Shown: positions 1 to 4,876 of the stretch, piece after piece
How positions within the stretch are numbered: the stretch's first letter is position 1
Layout: every line of letters starts with the position of its first letter
Origin: Actinomycetota bacterium
GTDB lineage: Bacteria; Actinomycetota; Actinomycetes; Streptosporangiales; Streptosporangiaceae
Direction: 5' to 3'
DNA length: 7,878 bases
NCBI GenBank assembly: GCA_003140115.1
Contig: PLIQ01000424.1
Location: forward strand, 2,055-9,932
The notes under the pieces: generated by a model
Databases searched by the model: none
Seen by the model: the letters and a program-made list of their open reading frames with translations, nothing else
What the model was told of the DNA's origin: nothing
Program-made: the position numbers and the translations under genes

Positions 1-422
1 TCATGATCATGGGGCGAACGACCTACGAGATCATGGCGCGCTCCTGGCCATCTTCTCCCGGCCCGCTCGCCGGGCCGATGAACAGCCACCCGAAGCTGGT
101 GTTCTCCGCCACCCTGGCCGAGCCGCTCACCTGGAACAACGCCCAACTGGCCAAGCACGAGCCCGTTGCGGAGATCCGCACGCTCAAGAGCCAGCCCGGT
201 GACCCGCTGCGCAGCATCGGCAGCATCACCCTCGTCCGCCACCTGATGGCAGCGGGCCTGGTCGACCGGCTCCGCCTGATCGTGTTCCCGCACGTGCTCG
301 GCCAGGCCGGCCACGAACCAGTCTTCACCGGCTACCCCGAAACCAGCCTCACCCTGGCCAGCACAGCCGTCCTCGACTCACGCCTGGTGGTCTGCGAGTA
401 CCGCCCGAACACCCCGGCCTGA
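1..422 (+). CDS. Dihydrofolate reductase/RibD C-terminal family protein, 5'-truncated
   Basis: The frame is open from the left edge, so this is the C-terminal part of a gene that begins outside the window. Visible are GRTTYE near the start (the family's LGRxTYE motif after the first strand-helix unit) and, further on, GSITLVRHLMAAGLVDRLRL followed by FPHVLGQ, the usual G-x-L-x-x-L-L-x-x-GLVDEL-x-L and P-x-x-LG pattern of the family. Family members are commonly about 185 residues, so roughly 45 N-terminal residues are probably missing. The fold binds NADPH, but most actinobacterial members of this stand-alone group have no assigned substrate and are not the essential DHFR. It ends 11 bases before the convergent rbpA-like gene. 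Family call is firm; function is unknown. Confidence 0.85.
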   Translation, partial: MIMGRTTYEIMARSWPSSPGPLAGPMNSHPKLVFSATLAEPLTWNNAQLAKHEPVAEIRTLKSQPGDPLRSIGSITLVRHLMAAGLVDRLRLIVFPHVLGQAGHEPVFTGYPETSLTLASTAVLDSRLVVCEYRPNTPA

Positions 423-433
423 GGCTGGCGCGG

Positions 434-826
434 CTAGGATCGGGCCTTCCGCCTGGGGGCCTTGGTCCAGATGTTGAACTCTTCGGGATGATCGCGCCGG
501 GCAAGTGATTCGGCCATCAGCCGGTCGCCGTCGGCTTGGGTCCTCCGGTCGCGGACGCGGCCCAGGTGGGTCTTCTCACCTATGTACCTCGCGACCAGGG
601 CGGGCGGGTCGAGCGGGTCGGTCCCCGCGGGCTGCGAGCAGACCCGGCATTCCCACTGCAGAGGTGGCGTCACAGTGCAGATGAACGGTATGAGGGTCTG
701 ATGCTGGTTCGCGCAGTGATAAAGCACGGAGATTTTGCCTACGGGCAATCCACGGTCATAAGGTTCACCCGCAGGACCGGCCCCTACCCTCGTCGCCTGC
801 AGTGGGCCGCTGTTAACAGTCCGCAT
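434..826 (-). CDS. rbpA: RbpA-family RNA polymerase-binding protein (divergent paralogue)
   Basis: 130 residues. RbpA is an actinobacterial protein that binds RNA polymerase and principal-type sigma factors and stabilises the open promoter complex. Seen here: an N-terminal RVGAGPAGE segment; a core beta domain with C38-x3-H42 (YHCANQHQ) and C60-x2-C63 (WECRVC), the Cys/His spacing of zinc-binding RbpA proteins; a linker; and a C-terminal KTHLGRVRDRR plus helix (about 85-112), matching the sigma-interaction domain that reads KTHWDML-ERR in canonical members. A tail PRRKARS follows. The ATG start is set by a GGAGG five bases upstream. It diverges from the canonical sequence (HLGRV instead of HWDML), so it is probably an accessory paralogue rather than the housekeeping copy. 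A decayed homologue lies immediately upstream. RbpA identity is recognised by motif, not by search. Confidence 0.82.
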   Translation of the reverse strand: MRTVNSGPLQATRVGAGPAGEPYDRGLPVGKISVLYHCANQHQTLIPFICTVTPPLQWECRVCSQPAGTDPLDPPALVARYIGEKTHLGRVRDRRTQADGDRLMAESLARRDHPEEFNIWTKAPRRKARS

Positions 827-831
827 AAATG

Positions 832-836
832 CCTCC
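832..836 (-). promoter_or_regulatory. Ribosome binding site of the rbpA-like gene
   Basis: Reads GGAGG on the minus strand, five bases before the ATG at 826-824. It fixes the start of the rbpA-like gene. Confidence 0.75.
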
Positions 837-846
837 GTTAATTCTC

Positions 847-852
847 ATTCTA
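847..852 (-). promoter_or_regulatory. Possible -10 element for the rbpA-like gene
   Basis: Reads TAGAAT on the minus strand, one mismatch from the TATAAT consensus, in a locally AT-rich patch. Transcription would begin close to position 840, giving a very short leader just long enough for the GGAGG. No good -35 is seen at the right distance (GGTCAA at 876-871 is a poor match), and no GGAAT/GTT pair typical of SigR control is present. Single-element prediction. Confidence 0.35.
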
Positions 853-944
853 CAGGCAGTTCGCGTGGTTTTGACCGTTAGCGCCGGATCGCGACATCCC
901 TGAAGGGCGGTCCAGAGGTTAACCCGGTGGATCGGGCAGCCTGA

Positions 945-1257
945 TCAGGCCTTCCGCCTAGGCGACGGCCCGGCCGTCCAGACGTCCCTGAACTCCTCCG
1001 GACGTCCCTGCGGTGGATTAATTTCGGCCAGCAAACGGTCGCCGTCGGCCTGTTGCGCCGGTCCCTGACGTGCTCCAGGTGTCGTTTTTCCTCGGCCGAC
1101 TTGATTATTCGGAACTCATTTGGGCGTGGGGATTCACCGGGTCTCCCGGGCGGGATCGATTGACCGGACCGCACCCGGTTCTCCAAGGCGCGTGCCCGTA
1201 CGTCAACGCCTAGATACACGGACTGGCCCATCAACGGGGCAGGCTTGTCCTCGCGCT
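945..1257 (-). pseudogene. Decayed, frameshifted rbpA-like copy
   Basis: Two minus-strand frames each hold half of an RbpA-like C-terminal region. The upstream frame (about 1257-1058) gives ALENRVR, then EEKRHLEHVRDRR, aligning with QWECRVC and GEKTHLGRVRDRR of the neighbouring gene at the same spacing. In the next frame (about 1053-945) it continues as QADGDRLLAE, then RPEEFRDVW, then SPRRKA and a stop, matching QADGDRLMAE, HPEEFNIW and APRRKARS. Loss of one base just after the RR codons restores the match. Both Cys of the WECxxC pair are replaced (by Asn and Arg) and the N-terminal CxxxH half is not recognisable, so the zinc site is gone. A stop closes the frame at about 1260 and no ribosome binding site is seen. 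Read as a decaying tandem duplicate; an alternative is an unrelated 118-residue gene in the first frame, which I think unlikely. Confidence 0.7.
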
Positions 1258-1264
1258 GCTAGTA

Positions 1265-1504
1265 CTACGCAGACGTCCGCCGCTTGAGCCAGCGGCGTAG
1301 GGTCTCGCGCAACTTCGGCCTTTGAATACCGAGCTGAGTGCGGCGGGCGGCAGCGTCTTTCAAGTCCGCGTAGCGCTCATCGCTAACCTGCTTGGCCCGC
1401 CCAAGATCTTGCTGAACGTTTTGCCCGTACACGACGGCCTCTTGTTCTGCGCCGTAAAAAACTCTGACGACGCGATTGCACTGAGTACAGTGCTGAACTC
1501 TCAA
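1265..1504 (-). CDS. Small CxxC protein with basic C-terminus, unknown function
   Basis: 79 residues; family not recognised. Near the N-terminus is HCTQC (C-x2-C), a possible half of a metal site, followed by a beta-like stretch (VVRVFYG) and a long predicted helix rich in Ala, Arg, Lys, Gln and Glu (about residues 27-60), ending in a strongly basic RETLRRWLKRRTSA. A basic tail and CxxC could suit a nucleic-acid or protein-interaction role, but this is inference. The only usable start in the frame is a TTG at 1504-1502; the sequence before it (GGGCG about seven bases away) is a weak ribosome binding site. Third-position GC is lower than in the larger genes. It lies 57 bases downstream of the sigma-fusion gene stop, in the same direction, so could be cotranscribed with it. 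It may be a real small gene or itself a remnant. Confidence 0.45.
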   Translation of the reverse strand: MRVQHCTQCNRVVRVFYGAEQEAVVYGQNVQQDLGRAKQVSDERYADLKDAAARRTQLGIQRPKLRETLRRWLKRRTSA

Positions 1505-1561
1505 TGTAACACGCCCATCGGCTACGCCTCGTCAGTTCGGCCGACGGTCCGAAGGTAGCCA

Positions 1562-3097
1562 TTAATAAGCCAGTCCAGCCTGGGTGAGCTCCGGGTTGCG
1601 CAGCTCGATCCGGCCGGGCCCGGCCAGGAAGACGCCGAACGCGACGGTGTTGGCGTCGTCCGGGATCGGCGCGGTGACCTCGTGGGTGGTCCAGTCGCTT
1701 GGACCTTGGAGGGTGACGATGTGGTTGGCCGGGTCGGCCAGGGCGGCCTGCGCGGTGGGTGGCCCGTGGAGGGTGCGCGGCTTCATGACCCGCAGGAACA
1801 GCCCGCAGAGGCCTGTGCCCTCCGGGGCACGGAACTGGCCGCGGAAGGTGAGCGCGGCGCCCCGGTAGTCATCGGCGTAGATCTCCTGGGCCAGCCAGGC
1901 GAACCCTCCTGGCTGCGCCGCGGCCGCGGAGAGCACCGCGGTCCCGTGGTCGGCGGCGGCGGAGTAGTCCAGCCAGTGGGACTGCAAGGTGTTCTCGGTG
2001 AAGCTGCCGCCGAGCACCCAGTGGTCCAGGCCGCCGGCCAAGGTCAGGTTGCGCGGTTCGTACCGCGGCCGCAGGTCGATGCTCAGGTCACGCGCGGTCT
2101 GCTCGGGCATCGGGCCGCCCTGGCCGGCCCCGGTCGGCACGGCCAGCCGGTCCATGACCGCGTCGGCGACCCGGATCGGCGCGCCCGAGATGATGGCCAC
2201 GGCCAGGCCGTCAAGCAGCCGCGCGGTCACGTGCTCGGGACCGGCCACGGTGGTCAGCTCGACCCGGGCCACGGTGACCTCCGGGCCCAGCTCGTCGACG
2301 TCCACGGCGGTCACGCGGGCCCCGGCCGCGCGCAGCAGCCGGTCGGTCAGCTCGTCCGGGCTTGGCCCGGGACGCGCGTCGTCGGCGAACCGGTGGCTGT
2401 CCTGGCCGAGCAGCCAGATCGGCAGGTCTCGGCGGCCGGCGTCGTCGGCCAGCACCATGACGTGAGTGGGGGACCGGTCCGGTACCGGACCGGGCGGGAT
2501 GCGGCGCTCGATGCGCGCGACGCGGACGGTGGTCATGTGCGTCCTCCCGGAGGCGGGAACGAGGTCGGGGCGGTGCTCGGTGAGGTAGGCGCGCAGCCGG
2601 AGCCGGGCCTTGTGCAGGCTGGCCCGGGCCGCGCCGGGTGCCTCGGCGACCTGACCAGCGGGCACGTCGGCGTAGTAGTGCAGGGTCACGGCGCGCCGCT
2701 GCCCGGCGGGCAGGCTGGCCACGGCCGCGCGCAGCGCGTCGGCCCGGTCCAGGTCCTCGGCCGAGGGCAGGCCGCCGGCCGATGTCGGGTGCAGCGGCTC
2801 GGGCCAGTCGGCCAGCAGCGTGAGCGGGGCGCGGCGGTGCAGGCTGCGGCAGACGTTGAGCACGATGCCGGACAGCCAGCCGGCGAACCGGTCCGGATCC
2901 CGCAGCCGGTCCAGGGCCAGGAACGCCTGCAGGAACGATTCCTGCACGATGTCGTCCACGTCGCCGGGATCTGGGGTCAGCTGCCGGGCTCGGGCGCGGA
3001 CCATCGGCTGGTGCCGCTCGATCAGCAGGTGGAACGCCACCGGGTCACCGCCGCGGGCCAGCCGGGCCAGTTCGCCGTCGGGGACGTCCGCGCTCAC
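1562..3097 (-). CDS. ECF sigma factor fused to BFN-like and CenC-like domains
   Basis: 511 residues, three parts. (1) About 1-173: ECF sigma-70 factor, with region 2 (DVDDIVQESFLQAF, then FAGWLSGIVLNVCR) and region 4 (LPAGQRRAVTLHYYADV, then SLHKARLRLRAYL); it would direct RNA polymerase to a dedicated promoter set. (2) About 188-322: BFN/DUF151-like domain, with LPIWLLG, ELTDRLLRAAGARVTAVDV, a run of strands, then GAPIRVADAVMDRLAVP; the family's RPSDA-type motif is degenerate. (3) About 345-505: CenC-like beta-sandwich, with EPRNLTLAGGLDHW, IYADDYRGAALTF and GPSDWTTHEV. The GTG start overlaps the upstream stop as GTGA, implying translational coupling. Region 4.2 between VAEA and SLHKAR is four residues shorter than usual. 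There is no anti-sigma gene in the window, so the fused domains may regulate the sigma part. The sigma call is firm; BFN and CenC are motif-level assignments. Confidence 0.88.
   Translation of the reverse strand: MSADVPDGELARLARGGDPVAFHLLIERHQPMVRARARQLTPDPGDVDDIVQESFLQAFLALDRLRDPDRFAGWLSGIVLNVCRSLHRRAPLTLLADWPEPLHPTSAGGLPSAEDLDRADALRAAVASLPAGQRRAVTLHYYADVPAGQVAEAPGAARASLHKARLRLRAYLTEHRPDLVPASGRTHMTTVRVARIERRIPPGPVPDRSPTHVMVLADDAGRRDLPIWLLGQDSHRFADDARPGPSPDELTDRLLRAAGARVTAVDVDELGPEVTVARVELTTVAGPEHVTARLLDGLAVAIISGAPIRVADAVMDRLAVPTGAGQGGPMPEQTARDLSIDLRPRYEPRNLTLAGGLDHWVLGGSFTENTLQSHWLDYSAAADHGTAVLSAAAAQPGGFAWLAQEIYADDYRGAALTFRGQFRAPEGTGLCGLFLRVMKPRTLHGPPTAQAALADPANHIVTLQGPSDWTTHEVTAPIPDDANTVAFGVFLAGPGRIELRNPELTQAGLAY
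2534..2548 (-). promoter_or_regulatory. Internal ribosome binding site and ATG at the sigma/BFN junction
   Basis: On the minus strand GGGAGG (2548-2543) sits six bases before an in-frame ATG (2536-2534, codon 188 of the sigma fusion). The residues that follow, MTTVRVA, align exactly with MTTVRIA at the start of the upstream sigma-less paralogue. Initiation here would give a free 324-residue BFN/CenC protein. The ATG is followed by A, making an ATGA whose TGA lies one frame away from the sigma frame: the classic stop-start overlap of two separate genes. Confidence 0.55.
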
Positions 3098-4203
3098 GGC
3101 GTTCCGGCGCCCGGCTCAGCGTCGGCTTGGGGATCAGCGTCGGCTTGGGGATCAGCGTCGGCTTGGGGATCAGCGCGCAGGTTCGGGTTCCGCAGCGCGA
3201 TCCGGCCCGTGCCGGTCAGCGCGATGCCGAACCGGATCTGGTCGGCGTCCGCGGGGATCCGCGCCGTGATCTCGTACCTGGTCCAGGCGCTGCGGCCGGA
3301 GATGGTGAGGCCGTGGTCCTCTCCGGCCCGCCCCAGGCGCCACCACTGCCGGATGATCTCCAGGCGGAGTCCCGCCTGCCCGGTGAGGGGATCGGCGCGG
3401 ATCTCGGCGCTGAAGGTGACGGTAGCGCCGCGGTAGTCGTCGGCGAAGATGGCCTGGAGCAGGGCGGCGGACCCGGCGGGCCGCGGGACCGAGGAAGACA
3501 GGACCGCCGAGTCCGCCTCGACGGCGGCCGCGTAGTCCGGCTCGCGGTCCGCCGCCGAGCCCGGCCCGGCGTCGAGGTCCCAGCGGTCCAGGCCCGCGGC
3601 GAAGTCCAGGTTGCGGGGCTCGTAGCGGGGGCGGCGGCCGGGCAGAATGGCCATCGGCCAGCCCGGCAGCCCGTGGCCGGGCTGGGCCCGGGCGACGGGC
3701 GGCACGCGGTCCAGGAACGGGGTGAGCAGGTCGTCGCCCGGCACCGGGACGGCCAGCCGGTCCATCACCGCGTCGGCCATCCGGACCGGGGCGCCCGCGG
3801 CGGCGGCCAGGGCCAGGCCCAGGCCGAGGCCCGCGGTGACCTGCCGGGTTCCGGCCGGGCCGGCCAGCCCGATCCGCGCCACGGTGACCTCCGGGCTCAG
3901 CTCGGCGGCGCCGGCTTCGGTCATGTCGATGTCCACCCCGGTCACCCGGGCGCGGGCCGCGCCGAGCAGCCGGATGGTGAGTTCCTGCGGCACATCGGCG
4001 GCGATGACCTGATCAGCGGGCAGGCCGGCCAGTTCGAGGAGATGCGACAGGTCCTCGGCATCCGGGTCGCCTCGCATCCAGATCGGTACGGCCCGGTGAC
4101 CCGCGTCGTCGGCCAGCACGACCAGATGACCGCGGGTTTGGAATTCGCCGTTGGCCAGCCTCCCGGGCCGGGGCTCAGCGTGCGCGATTCGGACAGTAGT
4201 CAC
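3094..4203 (-). CDS. BFN-like/CenC-like two-domain protein with repeated acidic tail
   Basis: 369 residues; paralogous to residues 188-505 of the downstream sigma fusion. About 1-155 is BFN/DUF151-like: HLVVLADDAGHRAVPIWMRG (cf. the family's lPIwIG), ELTIRLLGAARARVTGVDI and GAPVRMADAVMDRLAVP, with the usual RPSDA motif replaced by a GLGLGLALA run. About 192-342 is a CenC-like galactose-binding-fold domain: EPRNLDFAAGLDRWDL, IFADDYRGATVTF, SAWTRYEITARIPADAD, GTGRIALRNPNL. The tail (344-362) is a DPQADA repeat. BFN proteins are known as nucleases or regulators in other bacteria and plants; with key motifs altered, a sensing or regulatory role is as likely. No signal peptide or membrane segment is seen, so it should be cytosolic. 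The GTG start has only a weak GAGAG upstream. It is first of a two-gene coupled unit and ends with a GTGA overlap. Confidence 0.8.
   Translation of the reverse strand: MTTVRIAHAEPRPGRLANGEFQTRGHLVVLADDAGHRAVPIWMRGDPDAEDLSHLLELAGLPADQVIAADVPQELTIRLLGAARARVTGVDIDMTEAGAAELSPEVTVARIGLAGPAGTRQVTAGLGLGLALAAAAGAPVRMADAVMDRLAVPVPGDDLLTPFLDRVPPVARAQPGHGLPGWPMAILPGRRPRYEPRNLDFAAGLDRWDLDAGPGSAADREPDYAAAVEADSAVLSSSVPRPAGSAALLQAIFADDYRGATVTFSAEIRADPLTGQAGLRLEIIRQWWRLGRAGEDHGLTISGRSAWTRYEITARIPADADQIRFGIALTGTGRIALRNPNLRADPQADADPQADADPQADAEPGAGTP
3116..3175. repeat. 18-bp tandem repeat, 3.3 copies, in coding sequence
   Basis: Unit AGCGTCGGCTTGGGGATC (plus strand), perfect copies at 3118-3135, 3136-3153 and 3154-3171, with matching bases on either side. 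It encodes the DPQADA repeats at the end of the BFN/CenC gene and lies 19-80 bases before the start of the coupled sigma gene. Copies being multiples of three, slippage would change tail length without a frameshift. Confidence 0.95.
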
Positions 4204-4353
4204 ACTCTCTAGTGTCCGCCGCGCGGCCCGGTGTTACCCGGTCCGGCTACCGACGCGAGACCGGTGGCGGGGTCGAAGGGGGCGGATGCGTGTTCGTGCG
4301 CGCGCTGGACCCGACCGCCGCGCTGGCCCGGCTGGCTCGCCCCCGCGGCGCTC
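4204..4353. other. Intergenic gap between trypco2 gene and BFN/CenC gene
   Basis: 150 bases, both flanking genes on the minus strand. It should hold any promoter for the BFN/sigma unit, but I see no convincing -35/-10 pair. A perfect 6-base inverted repeat (CCGGTC at 4238-4243, GACCGG at 4259-4264, 15-base loop) is present; it has no T-run and may be chance at this GC content. Confidence 0.3.
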
Positions 4354-4866
4354 TCACATCGGGACCGGCGCCAGCCCGAGACGCAGGGTATGAGTGAGCT
4401 CGTTGGCCAGTTCGCCGTCGACTCCAAGTGAGATGGTTCCGGTCTGCGTGATTGCGAAGGAGATGTCGACGATGCCTGCCGACAGGAGCCAGGGATCGTC
4501 GCCCTCTGCGGCCTTGGTCATCACGTCGCGGATCGTGCTGATCGCGTTCACCAAGACGTCCTGAACTTCCCCGCCGCGAACCTGACGGGTGTCCCGGTCC
4601 TTGGGCGGCACCAGGGTGATATCAATCGTGTGTGTGTCCTTCTTGGTGACCTTGGTCCCCACGCGGAGCTTCATTCCTATGAAAGGGACGCAGAACTCCA
4701 CCCCGCCTCCAGCCGTCTTGCTGGCCACCACGTCAAGAATCAGCTTGACCGAAGCTACCTGCAGGTCCCGGGTCTGCGAGGCGCGGGACACGCCAGCGCG
4801 TTTGACCGAGTCTTTAATGACGCCGATCAGGGCATCCACGGGCACGCCCTCGTCGGTGACCTTCAC
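4354..4866 (-). CDS. Trypco2-domain protein, apparently two tandem modules
   Basis: 170 residues. Trypco2 is a small alpha/beta domain named for co-occurring with trypsin-like, CHAT and other effector proteases in predicted bacterial conflict systems; its biochemical role is not established. The N-terminal module (about 7-88) has a leading helix (VDALIGVIKDSVKRAG), the strand VKLILDVVASKTAGGGVEF and a closing THTIDITLVPP. The second half (about 100-167) repeats the plan: helix VLVNAISTIRDVMTKAA, strand VDISFAITQTGTISLGVD, closing THTLRLGLAP. No signal peptide or membrane segment. The GTG start follows GGAGGG by four bases and lies 10 bases after the stop of the FHA-CHAT gene, so the two are surely one operon and probably one complex. 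The trypco2 call rests on fold pattern plus CHAT neighbour; the internal duplication is my reading. Confidence 0.75.
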   Translation of the reverse strand: MKVTDEGVPVDALIGVIKDSVKRAGVSRASQTRDLQVASVKLILDVVASKTAGGGVEFCVPFIGMKLRVGTKVTKKDTHTIDITLVPPKDRDTRQVRGGEVQDVLVNAISTIRDVMTKAAEGDDPWLLSAGIVDISFAITQTGTISLGVDGELANELTHTLRLGLAPVPM

Positions 4867-4870
4867 GGCA

Positions 4871-4876
4871 CCCTCC
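4871..4876 (-). promoter_or_regulatory. Ribosome binding site of the trypco2 gene
   Basis: GGAGGG on the minus strand, directly after the FHA-CHAT stop (TGA, 4879-4877) and four bases before the GTG start at 4866-4864. It confirms the start and points to reinitiation-type coupling. Confidence 0.8.

Noticed and set aside
536..841. Plus-strand frame over the rbpA-like gene
   Set aside because: It opposes a gene with zinc-ligand spacing, sigma-contact motif and good ribosome binding site.
878..1234. A single 118-residue minus-strand gene here
   Set aside because: Its middle matches RbpA only until the VRDRR motif, after which the match moves to another frame; the rest is Arg/Gly-rich frameshift product.
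1536..1553. Inverted repeat TTCGG/CCGAA after the sigma-fusion stop as a terminator
   Set aside because: Five-base stem, 8-base loop, no T-run; too weak to call.
1322..1558. Plus-strand 78-codon frame opposite the CxxC protein
   Set aside because: No ribosome binding site or motif; the minus frame at least shows CxxC and a coherent helical/basic layout, although neither is certain.
1682..3436. Long plus-strand open frame (584 codons) opposite the sigma-fusion gene
   Set aside because: It is low-complexity Gly/Val/Arg/Gln-rich, has no recognisable domain, and spans two genes with clear domains on the other strand; long antisense frames are expected at this GC content.
3127..4212. Plus-strand open frame opposite the BFN/CenC gene
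   Set aside because: Composition is that of a GC-rich shadow frame; the minus strand has paralogy, domain motifs and start/stop coupling.
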